DNA from: Haematococcus lacustris
Lineage: Eukaryota > Chlorophyta > Chlorophyceae > Chlamydomonadales > Haematococcaceae
Assembly: GCA_030144725.1 (NCBI GenBank)
Contig: JASKMD010000029.1
Location: 11,602,990 to 11,666,989, forward strand
Length of the DNA stretch: 64,000 nucleotides
Reading direction: 5' to 3'
Shown here: positions 25,301-34,898 of the stretch, one piece after another
Position numbering within the stretch: position 1 is the first letter of the stretch
Layout of the letters: each line of letters begins with the position of its first letter
Position numbers and translations under genes: made by a program
The notes under the pieces: generated by a model
What the model was told of the DNA's origin: nothing
The model's database searches: none
What the model saw: the letters and a program-made list of their open reading frames with translations, nothing else

Positions 25301-28300
25301 GGGGGAAAGTGCGGGAGGTGGTCCAGCAGCGAGTGAGACAAAGAGTGTGACAAAGGCAGGAGGGGGGCCAAGGGTCAACAGTGTGTGTAGGTGCACTTGT
25401 TGACCCTACTGCTGCTAACCTACACCAGCTGACAACAGCAGCATCAGGCAGGTACTGCAGCAGTCCAATCATAGCATTTTGCCTCAGCTCGCCTTGCGCC
25501 TTTCCCCTTGATTCAGATGCCATTGCCGCAAACCTCCTGCTCCTGCCCCTGCTCACCATTGCTTCAGCCTGGGTGCTCATTCCAGCTGTGACTGGTTTAG
25601 GGTAGTCACCTGGATCGCCTGTTGTCAATAGCATCTGTGCCAACATAAGGCAAGTCGACGACACCTGTAAGGTAAGGACCACCTAACAATGCAATGCGTG
25701 AAATAGAACACGGGCGTTCATGAAAGAGGGCATGTAAAGGTAAGGTCAACATGTCAATAGCTTAGGTCTAAGGTCGCTTCTCAGAACGCGATGCTCGATA
25801 GCGCAGTCCGCAAATGTACCGTATCATTCCGCAAGGCGACCTTCCAAGGCGACCATACCGTCTGCTTTTCAAAATGAATGATATCGGCAGCAATGATTGC
25901 TTTGTAACGATCAACAGCGCGAAGATAAATAGCTGGTGTCATGTTGCTGTTGGCAGGTGAGTGATTGGATGGTGCGCAGCCAGCTGCCCAGAGGCATGCA
26001 ACGCCACATCAAGGTAGGCAGTGAACCCCTCCCTCTTCCCTGCCTCACCCTCACCCCCGCCCCCCACTCCCCTCACCAACCCATTCGATGACACCCACAC
26101 CCACATGTCACGTGACACATGACACCTTAACCAGCCTGTTGTCTCCCTCACCTCATGGTTTTCACTAATATTTTGCGTCATAAAGGGGCTTGCGGGATGC
26201 TGAAATTGCACACCCGCATCTACACGCATATATGTAACGGAAGATGGATAGGCCGAGTACACGCAAGATGTGAGGCCGACGCATATCTGGCATATCTCAA
26301 ATCCGCAGCCCATCCATTATACAAAAACGAACCCCGCGGCCGCGGAAGGAGGATGTAGCTTTGCATAACTCAGAGGTGCTTGGCGCCGATATGACACCAA
26401 CTCAAGTAGTCCGCAACTTGCGAGTGCCTGTTCCACAAGTTGCAAGTATGACCTGCACAATCAAAATGCCAGTATGATCTGCACATTTTATGCTGCAAGC
26501 AGTGAGTCCACATGTGACCAAGCGCGGTGGCTTTGCAAACATAATGCCTGGCTGATTTTTACAGTTATTCTGTACATCCATACACATATATTCGAATACA
26601 CCCACGTGGCCTTATGCATGCACATACTGCATCCGTCATGTTTCAGCCCGGCATGTGTAAGCTTCCGCCATCCCGCCCCGTGTGCAGTGAGTGGGTCAGT
26701 AGGTGATGGGTAACTACTGCAACTGAACGATCATAAATGTCACGCAACATGCAAATGTCAATCACACGAATATGGGACAGTCTCCATGTAAGCTCGAGCG
26801 GCAAACATGTGAGATGGAGAGTGTAACCGGTCGCGCTCCCTCAGGAGAGCAATTCCTTCACGAGCAATTCTTTCATATCACATTATGCACATTGCAACAC
26901 TTGAGCATGTTTAATGCGGCCAGCACTCAGCATCTCCTCCCCCATCACCACCCCGCCCCCTCTTCATGGCATGCGGTCTACACACAGATAGGAAGGGCGG
27001 TCTCAGCAGTGAGCATGAACGCCAGCACAACTGCGGGGGCAGCCCATCCCCCCATGCACTGCACGCATAAACCCTCAGTCTTGTCCTGAGCAAGCCTTGC
27101 CATGGCGGCCAGGCAGCAAAGGAGGAGCTCAGGCTTGGGGACAGCCCCCTCCCCTTGCCCTCCCTGACCCAACCTGACCTGGCCATGGCCCCTGACCCTT
27201 AGACCTGGCCTTGGCCCCTGGTCATGCCAATGTAAACTGCGTGGTAGAAGCTGCCAGTGTCACTGCAACACTACAGGTGCCACAGCCAGCCAGCCACGGC
27301 CTGCCTGCTGCCCGCCTGAGGCTTGTACTAGGTGAGGCTGACACAGCATGTGATGTTGCCCGCCAGGCGTACTATGCGGATGCCTGGATGCCGGCTAGAC
27401 ACCACCCAGTGGAGACGGAGATCCTTGCAGGTCAGCTCCCCCTGCCCCTCAGCTGCCCCTGCCCCTCACCTGCACCTGCCCCTAACTCGAGGCTGCAGCC
27501 CCCAGAGCCGAGGCACCGCACCCAGCCCTGCACCCTGCTACAGTCCTTGCTCCTTGCTAATAGGCCAACCATGGATGGAGCTGCCTGCCCACCGCTGCCT
27601 GCTAGGTGAAGCTGCCTGCTGGCTGGGCCGCCAGCATAGTCTCTTCCGGCTCGTGCTGCCTGCCCACCATCGCCCCAGGGGCCACTGCTGCTCCACTGCT
27701 CAGCATTGCCTGTGCCCTGTTGAGCCGCCTACTGAGCTGCTCAGTCAGCCCCAGTAAACCCTACCAACCCTTCCTACTGCCCCAGCCCCCTGCCTGTATG
27801 ACACTGAACAATGCGTAGGCCCTAGTAGTTTGCTCAGGCTGTTAGCCTCACAAGCATTCAAGCTGTTAGTTTTGATGGTGTGCCCAGTGGTCAGGGGGGA
27901 TTAGCCCCCAGGAACGTGCCATCGACTTGGGGTTTGTTTTCATCAAGGGTGTGACCGAGGATGCTACAACATGTTTGTAGTAGCTGAGTGAGATTACCCA
28001 CAGGTCGACATGTTGTTCCTTGTTGAATGAGTTTTGTTGGCCTGTATGACACTGGATGTATGAATGTGTGAATGTGGCTGCCATGGCTGCCGGCCCTCCT
28101 GTAGAGCTGCCCCTCCAGCTGCGCATCATGACCATCAGCCACATGACCAGGGACAGCCTGCTGGCGCTGCCCTTGGTCCAGGCATGGGTTCAGGTGAGCA
28201 TAGAGGAAACTCATGGACCCATGGGTCACATCATGTGAGTGACAAAGGTGTGACCATTGCGTTGGCGTGCATTTGCTTACCTACCCTGGGTTAGCCCCAC

Positions 28301-31300
28301 GCCGACCAGAAGTCCTCCAATCATACATCACAGGTCACAGGTCACACCTTTTCAGTTCATGCCAGTGCAGACTGCTGTTTGTAGCCATGAGCGACACATG
28401 CGTGGTGTGCAGGCGTACTCTGGCCGCATGGGCAGCCAGGCTGAGATCGTTGTGGTCAATGCACTGGCGGCCCACATGGAGGTGGGACCAGTGACGGCTG
28501 TGCCGGCAGCGACAGCAATGCAGAGCTGTGCACTAATAGTGGTGCTTGACATTGCCCAGTTCAAGTGCTGGGCATCAACAGTGGCGCTTGGCCTCACATA
28601 TAGCCCGGTGCCATGGCGGCTGCTGGTGACGGCTAATCCCTGTGTACCCTGTACCTTGCCACCACACCACCTTGACTTGTCTGTTGAGTGCAAGCCGGAT
28701 GCAGTGCATGCTGCCACATGTGTACGTCGCCAATGGTCCGCCGTCACATTGCGCAGTGCCTGGAGGTGGCGTCGGGACACGAGCTGTGTTTAGAGGGCGA
28801 CCCCGCAAGTGCAATGTGGTTCCTGGCCGACGGCGAGATGGCCGCAATCTCTGAACGCTACTGCGTCGCTATTTCCGAAGCACTGGAGGATGACACCGCC
28901 AGGCCGGACCAAGTCGCCTCGGCAGTGGCGGAGGCGAGTGCGGTGTGCGCTCCCGGGGCATCGCCCAGGGTCACACGTCGCGAAAGAGACCAGCAGCGGC
29001 GATTGAGCCACGGCGCTGTGCCGCTGAGCGAGCAGGGTGCGAGTCTGGACAGCATGCTACGGCGGAGGTCCGAGCAGCGCGAAGTAACGGCTCAACCGCC
29101 ATCGCTTGCAGACCCCAAGTTGTTCTCCGATGTGTGGCGTACAAAGGACGCGATGGCTCATTTGCCGCAGCTAGAAACAAGCACACAGCCGCTTCATAGC
29201 ATCCCTACATTCCCGGCACCGCCGCATCGGGCCTCAGCCACAGGACCCGGGCTGCTCCACTCTCCGCCCACGGCCCCCACCAGCAGCATTACCCAGCCTG
29301 ACCACCTGGGCCCTTCTGCCTCAACACCCTACACCCCCCCTGCTGACACCAGGGGCGCGGGGCCCAGGGCGGCAGCAGGTCAGGAGGGCCCTGCACTGCA
29401 GCGGGCGTATGAGGCGAGCCTGGCGGCGACTGCGCTGCAAGTGCTGAGAGCTGTGGAGGCGGGGGAAGGGCAGGAACAGGTCCAGGGACAGGGGGGAAGC
29501 CCCAGCTGCCTCCCCCTTCCCTCCTGCCCCTACTCGCTACCCCATGCAGCCAGCAGCCAGCAGCAGAGCCAGCCCCATGGCCAACCAGGGAAGCAAAGGG
29601 GGGCCAGTGGTGTACCCTTACGCAGGGCAGGCTCGGGGTGGGTGGGGGGTGGGGGGCAGCAGGGTCAGCTGGGCAGCCCTCAGGCGCATGGCCCTGGAGG
29701 GGGCCAGCCAGGTGCCATGGCTGCAGATAGGCCTCAAGCCAGGCACCAGGGGGGAGGGGTGGCTGCTGGGGCAGGCGGTGCTGGCAGCAGGCAGGGAGGT
29801 GGCCTGGGTGCTGGCCTGGGTGCTGGGCGGGGGTTGGGGGAGTGCGGGGCGGGGAGGCCAGGCGCCCTGGGCCCAGGCGCTGTGGAGCTGCTGGTGGACA
29901 GCCTGGAGCCGCGGGTCACCCTGCTGCAGCCGCCCCTGCTGCTGGGGGCTCAGGCCCTGATGACACGGGGCAGGTGCCCTCCTGCACTAAGGTGAGGTGT
30001 GGGGGGGAGGGGGGGGAGGGGTTCAGGGGGGGACTCGCTACAAGAAGATGAGGGTGGGGGGATAGGGGGGAGGGGTGGGGGGGGGAGAAGATGGGGGGGA
30101 GAGAGTGAGGTGAGGGGTTGAGGTGAGGGAAGAGTGAGGATGACATTACGCCATGTGCTTCATGCAAGGGCATACCATGCTCTTTTTTCCAATCCCCATG
30201 TTCCCACTTCTTTGGTGCTCCCCAAACCCCCTTGTGGTGCCCACCCCCCTCATCAGATGCCTTGCTGGCCAGCGCCCAGTTGAGGCCGCAGCTTAGTGGA
30301 GGCGGCAGTGGTGGTGGTGGTGGTGATGGTGGTAGCGCCGCTGCTTATCTGTTGCTCTGCCTGCTGCCCCCGCTGCAGGCGTTACGGCTGCACGCTGAGG
30401 GCCATGTCCACCTGCCAGGTCTGGGTGCTGAAGCCCCGCAGCGTGAACCACCTAGTCCGGGTGCACCCCCACCTGCCGCTGCTGCTGGCCCAGCACCTGC
30501 TGCCCGGGCTGATGGCATGGCTGGAGGGTGCTCCCCCGCCCCTGGACTCCCCCTCCTCCTCCTCCTCCTCCTCCTGGGTTCAGGGCCAGCCCAGGGCCAG
30601 GCTGCTGCAGGACCAGCCACAGCAGCGAAACAGTGGCCGACATACCTTCGTGGCGGAGGAGCAGCTGCAGCCTGAGCTCCTCACCTACACTGCGGCGGCA
30701 GCGCTGAGCCTGGAGTCACAAGGGGGGCGGGGCAGTGGGCAGGAGCAGCAGGCAAGAGGAGGGCATGGGGTAGGCCTGAAGCAGGGGAAGCAGGAGCAGC
30801 AGCAGGGGCAGCATCAGGGGCAGCAGCAGGGGCATCAGGGGCAGCAGCAGGGGCAGCAGCAGGGGCGGCAGCAGGGGCAGCAGCAGCAAGCTGAGCTGGA
30901 CAGTGCAGCGCCATGCTGCGCTCAGCTGCAAGACCCCTGTCAACCACAGCAGCCGTGCAAGCCTGGGTTGGCTGTGTGCAGCGGCACCGCAGCAGCAGCG
31001 GCAAGCTGGGCTGAGCGGCGCAGCAGTCATGGCAACTCCTTGGAGGGCGGAGGCCAGGGTGGCGGCCTGCTGCCCCTGCTGCTGCAGCCTGAGTTTGCTC
31101 AGCCGTGCGCGCTGCCGTGCAAGAGCAGGGCGCAACTGCAGCAGCGGCTGATGCAGGTGGGTGTGTCAGCAGGTCATGCAGGTGGGTAGCTTGTTGGGGA
31201 GATAGGTGCAGATAGGTGTCCACCCCTGACTCAACCCCCGCTCCCGCTCCCGTTCCTGCTCCCACTCCCGCTCCCACTCCCGCTCCTGCTCCCGCTCCCG

Positions 31301-31466
31301 TTCCTGCTCCCACTCCCGCTTCAGCGCTGTGCTGTGGCCCTCCTGCTGTGGCCCTCCTGCTGTGCAGGCGCACCTCAGCACCCGAGGCCGCACACTGAAG
31401 GCCGTGGCGGCTGTGCTGCAGGCCTGCTGTGCTGAGGATGACGGGGAGGCGGAATTGTGTGATTAG
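20398..31466 (+). CDS. Voltage-gated K+ channel with C-terminal cyclic-nucleotide-binding-like domain
   Basis: Exons in phase: 20,398-21,138; 21,599-21,719; 22,418-22,503; 22,825-22,905; 23,171-23,245; 23,390-23,475; 23,833-23,937; 24,511-24,610; 24,796-24,882; 25,084-25,179; 25,957-26,013; 27,367-27,430; 28,105-28,193; possibly 28,413-28,481; about 28,700-29,991; 30,379-31,156; 31,368-31,466. Segment S1 reads LLWDAVYVAFFVPLSIAF; S2/S3 read VFFVNILLKLHTAVV and YYILHGSCWLDVLGALPG; S4 is RLLRVTSLLKQL; S5 is LYAGLLMYAAALAVNFYAC. The pore is YGVAVYWVIQT-MTSVGYGDM, with a K+ filter spanning an intron, and S6 is GLLVGSVADML. The linker has YYADAWMP, as in EAG/plant Shaker channels. The cNBD begins EGDPASAMWFLADGEM and ends RYGCTLRAMSTCQVWVL, but about 370 disordered residues lie between them. 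The C-terminus is Gln/Gly-rich (QGQQQG repeats). The family carries K+ across the plasma or an internal membrane. The start and the 28.2-28.7 kb junctions are unsure. Confidence 0.85.
21255..21467. repeat. G-rich minisatellite (GGAGGGGTGGAGGGGT)
   Basis: About 210 bp of GGAGGGG/GTGGAGGGG units in the first intron of the K+ channel. All plus-strand frames give Gly/Glu/Trp repeats and all minus-strand frames give Pro/Ser/Leu repeats; none is a gene. The G-runs could form quadruplexes on the non-template strand. Confidence 0.95.
22277..22390. repeat. CTG trinucleotide array before a K+ channel 3' splice site
   Basis: About 110 bp of CTG units with occasional CTC and CCG changes. It ends about 27 bases before the CCAG acceptor of the S2 exon (22,418) and supplies part of its pyrimidine tract. 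A similar shorter CTG run sits directly at the acceptor of the 24,796 exon. Confidence 0.95.
23321..23367. repeat. ACCCC pentanucleotide microsatellite
   Basis: About nine ACCCC units in the intron before the S4 exon of the K+ channel. Same unit as the array at 4.2 kb. Confidence 0.9.
25051..25080. repeat. GGT trinucleotide run touching a 3' splice site
   Basis: Ten units of GGT run straight into the CAG acceptor of the S6 exon (25,084). It is purine-rich, so this acceptor lacks the usual pyrimidine tract. Confidence 0.9.
25180..25215. repeat. GTGAG pentanucleotide array starting at a 5' splice site
   Basis: The exon ends ACTGAG at 25,179 and is followed by GTGAG repeated seven times. Every unit is itself a good splice-donor sequence; using a downstream unit would add multiples of five bases. 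Confidence 0.92.
27807..28039 (+). mobile_element. Short retroposon copy S2 with 15-bp target-site duplication
   Basis: The 233-bp insert is flanked by the direct repeat GCCTGTATGACACTG (27,792-27,806 and 28,040-28,054). It starts AACAATGCGTAGGCCC and ends CCTTGTTGAATGAGTTTTGT followed by TG. It sits in an intron of the K+ channel. A long flanking duplication, no terminal inverted repeat and a 5' end shorter than in copy S3 fit target-primed reverse transcription of a non-autonomous retroposon. Confidence 0.85.
31222..31322. repeat. TCCCGC/TCCTGC/TCCCAC hexanucleotide array
   Basis: About 100 bp of six-base units in the last intron of the K+ channel, upstream of the final-exon acceptor at 31,368. 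Confidence 0.9.
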
Positions 31467-31689
31467 CTGGGTGTGGGAGGGGCTGCGGGGCTGCGGGACT
31501 GCCAAGCCTAATCATGCTCAGGTATCGGTCTCTGGTGATGGCCGCCTGTCTATCAGCGGCCCATGTGATCCCTCCTCTTTTACATTGTACTCAGGGCTGA
31601 CACTCCTTCCGTTGCTTGTTGAGCACGCGGGACTGCTTTGCATCTTTTCTTCGCATCTCACCCACTCTCACCACTCTTCATCACTCTAT

Positions 31690-32150
31690 GAATCTCCGGG
31701 AGAACTCAAGTTGCTAGAAAAAGCCACAGCCGTCTCAAAGCAAATCGCGTAATGGCTCGGAAGAAGCGGAAGGGCACCGCAAAGCAAAAGCAGGGCCTGA
31801 CAAAGAAATCGAAAGGTGCGTGTCCCTAGCCGACTATGAGCTACGTGAGTTACGCGCTGTGTGATAACCCGTCGCTGTGCTGGTGGCCAAGGCAGGCAGC
31901 TCTGCCAGCCAAGGGCAAGGAGTACCCTTGCCTGGGGTACAAGCGGCTGCAAGATAGGCCACCCAAGGCCCACCAGCAGCAGCAGCCTGTTGTGGCATAG
32001 TAGTGTGTGTCTCCCTTTGAGCTGTCACCAGCTTACAATCAGTGCATGCAGGTCATGCCAACTCTACATCATAGCCCTCTGGGTCAGGCAACCGTGTAGG
32101 TGGTAGGCACTCATGCACCATGTCCGTGTGCATTGGGTATACCCCACACA
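31690..32150 (+). mobile_element. Fanzor/TnpB-like element, internally deleted derivative
   Basis: The 5' leader (CACAGCCGTCTCAAAGCAAA) is followed by an ATG at 31,752 and a basic exon (MARKKRKGTAKQKQ). The start of intron 1 is fused directly to the last about 40 codons of the family ORF (CWWPRQAALPAKGKEY, then KRLQDRPPKA), with a stop at 31,998-32,000. The family 3' non-coding block follows (AGCCCTCTGGGTCAGGCA and CATTGGGTATACCCCACACA). All nuclease motifs are gone, so the copy cannot encode an active protein. Keeping both ends while losing the middle is typical of non-autonomous derivatives mobilised in trans. Confidence 0.65.
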
Positions 32151-33916
32151 GACCGCCCACACAGCACCAGTACGGCAATGGGTGGTGCAACAGACCTGCA
32201 TCATCTGCACTCCGGCGCAAGTCAAACGCCCACGCCAGGACACCACACTGGCGCCCATGCCTTCTCTTCCAGCAGGGTACGCGGCTCCCAAGCATTCCCA
32301 CCCATGGGATTCATGTGTGCATGTGCTGGGGGGCCACCAACGCCTATTACTGGCAGCCGCGCCCCCTCCCCCTCCCCCTCAGCCCAGGCCAGCGCAGCAA
32401 GCTCAGCCCAACCCAGCCCAGCCACCGCCAACCAACCCTGCACAGTGAGTGTTGCTGCCACTCGTATTGTGCCCAAGGCAGCAGACTGTGCCCAAGGCAG
32501 CAAGCATTTTGTGGCAGCTGTGCTTGTATCATCGAAGCAGCCAGAACCGCCCCCAAGGGTGAGCAGCCCAGGGGATGCACCAGCACCAGCTGCCAGCTGC
32601 TGACAGGGGGGGTCAGCAAGAGGGGTGAAAGGTGCGTGCGGTGCGGTGGGTACGGCAGGGTGGGTGCGGGGGTGGGAGGACAGTGAGGGGCCAGCGAGGG
32701 GGTGGGAGGGGGGGGTGGGAGGGAGGGGCTGGGGTTGGGAGGGGTTGGGAGAAGATGGGGGGGCTATGCTGGGGCTGGGAGGGGGTGGGGTTGCAAGGGG
32801 GTGCGAGGGGGTGCGAGGGGGCAGGGTCCGGGCGGTCGAAGGCTAGTCAATCCTGCAAGGCCGAGTCGGGTCACGTCAAATTATTAACAAGCCTGATTGA
32901 TGAAGCGTTGTGCCTTCATCTTCAGCAGTTGTATCGTTGAGTAAGGCACATACTTCTAACTCGAATGTCCAACAACTCAGAGTGGTCAGCTCACAACATG
33001 CCGGTTTGTGCAAGGGGGTCCTTTTCTGTGTGGCTGCCTGGAGAGATGCACCTCCCACACGGTTCTACGCGTTTGGCGCAATGTCGAATTAGATGTTACC
33101 CAACGACGGTCCTCCGAGGCCGCCTGCACCAATGAAAGGCTCGCAGAGCGAGCCTGGCGGGCTGAAATGTGGTTGTACTTGTGGCTCGATGCCAAGCGCG
33201 GTTCGCTCATTGGTGCCACTACTCACCACCAGAACAATCGACAGTGAGCAGCTGAGGTATGTCCGCAAAAGGGCGCACTTTGTAGAGAGTACTTGCATGA
33301 AGATTACCAATCCCCTGTTGGGGGCACCCTACAAAAAACTCACCCCTGCTTCCTTTCCAAACTGCCTACTGCCCCTCCACACACACACTTGCACCAACCC
33401 CTGGCCACAGCAGGTCACCACATCCCGCTCAATGTTGTCTTCCAGACTGCACATCAGACACAAAGCACGCCAGACACGCCATAGCCGGAGATAAAATAAC
33501 GGAGACAGTTCTGTTCAGGAGATATGGCGAAGACATGCGCTAGTTTCATTTATTTTTGTGATGTTTTATAATCCCACCATGATAATTTTAAATCCTACAG
33601 CCCTCATGCAACACCAAAATAAAGCATGAGTTGTAATCAAACACAGGCTGCGAGATCGCTGTTGTAAAGGCTACTGACGGTGTGCCTTATGCCCACTCCA
33701 GCTCAGCCTTCTGGTGTGTGTGCCTCCAGGCTACTACTAGCAAGAGCTCTACCCTACTCTATAGCTCTTACTCACACACATCCCCTTTGCGAGGGGTTTG
33801 GTATCTTGGTTTTTGGATTGTCTTGCAGTAGCTGGCTATCGCCGCCACTTACGCAGCAGGGCCTTGTCACGCAAGTACACCCACTCCTGGCCTGCCTGGC
33901 CTGGCTTTGGCAAAGC
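32151..33916. other. Gap with no supported gene
   Basis: Contains short open frames without recognisable motifs. A G-rich tract at 32,625-32,830 has GGGTGGGAGGGG-like units. An imperfect inverted repeat near 33,125-33,217 has GCACCAATGA and its complement as arms and includes the small hairpin GGCTCGCAGAGCGAGCC. An AT-richer stretch spans about 33,490-33,660. The piece at 33,690-33,830 resembles 45,500-45,610 in word order (GTGTGTGCCTCCA, CTCACACACATCCCCTTT). Confidence 0.4.
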
Positions 33917-34644
33917 TCACAAGGCAGCTGACTGAGCACCCAAGGACTGGCTGGCACCTGACTGGCAACTCACTTGGCTGTCTTTGGGCCCTTCAATGAA
34001 CTTCTTGAGCCTGCCAGCGAAGAGGAGAGTGAGCATGTTGCTGAAAGTTGTCTCCAGCTGCTTCCCGACGTGGTCCACCATGTTGGTGTCAGAGGGGTGG
34101 CGAGGGATTGCTGCGAGGCGGGCGCGGAGGTCGGGGTGCGCTGCCAACACGGCAGCCACTGCCGCGTTGGGCCGAGTGTGCGCGCCATTTCCGGGCAGGC
34201 CCCGGACCAGCTGCAGGAACAGGTTCCTGCAGCTCAGGTCCGGGATGGCTGCCTGGGAGACTGGGATGTCTGTGTACACGGGCTGGTCGTGCAGGCCGAG
34301 CGGGTCGGCTACGTGAATGGTAAACAAGCCGCGCACGAGTAAGCCCAACAGCAGGCTGGCGAGCACCGCCCGCTCGCTGCAGGCCTCCACTCGTGGCTGC
34401 ACCGCGTCGGCCAGGAAGGCATCCCAAAGTTCTTGCGGCAAGTGGTCGATGAGGTGGGCTAGCTTACACTTCCTGCCGGGTATGTGTTGTCCCTATCGCG
34501 GGCAGCGCGGGCCTCTCCGGAAACCTTTCTATTTCGCTCCGCTTCGGTGAGGTCCGGCTGTAGTGCCTCGTCGCGGTCCTCAATGTCACTGTCTGGGTCC
34601 TCCGGCACTAGTCTAGGCACGGTTCGTCTTTTTTTCTTAGCCAT
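33917..34644 (-). pseudogene. Fanzor/TnpB-like element, N-terminal fragment with frameshift
   Basis: The Met at 34,644 opens a basic, acidic-rich exon (MAKKKRRTVPRL, DSDIEDRDEALQPDLTE). The frame then shifts near 34,460 and continues as HLIDHLPQELWDAFLADAVQ, ACSERAVLASLLLGLLVRGL, HPDLRARLAAIPRHPSDTNM and LLFAGRLKKFIEGPKDSQ, where a donor (GTGAGT, about 33,970) occurs and the gene stops matching. From memory this equals the N-terminal part of the long family ORF seen in Haematococcus-type algae; the catalytic half is missing here. The frameshift and truncation make it a dead copy. The link to the 40-kb and 47-kb fragments rests on recall and on the shared KKRK start, so it is less sure than the other family assignments. 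Confidence 0.5.
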
Positions 34645-34898
34645 AGAAAACAGCAACGTGAAGCCATCACAAATACTAGGAATTATCGGTTTTGTTTGTT
34701 TGCAATTAATTTGTTTGTCTGGCATTGTTTGTCTGTCAATTCATCATGGTTTAACAGGTAGCTGCGCAACTGGTCGCTCCCCCAACTGCTATTTTCAGTT
34801 GTCCTCCCTTGACCTACTTGCCAACACTTGCCCAAACTTTTCCACCATGACAACCAAGCAAGTATGCATACTTTGAGCAAGAACGCCGTCAACGTGTC

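Noticed and set aside
33125..33217. Small MITE with GCACCAATGA arms
   Set aside because: A single copy in the window, no flanking duplication found and arms only 10 bp; kept as an inverted repeat in the gap description.
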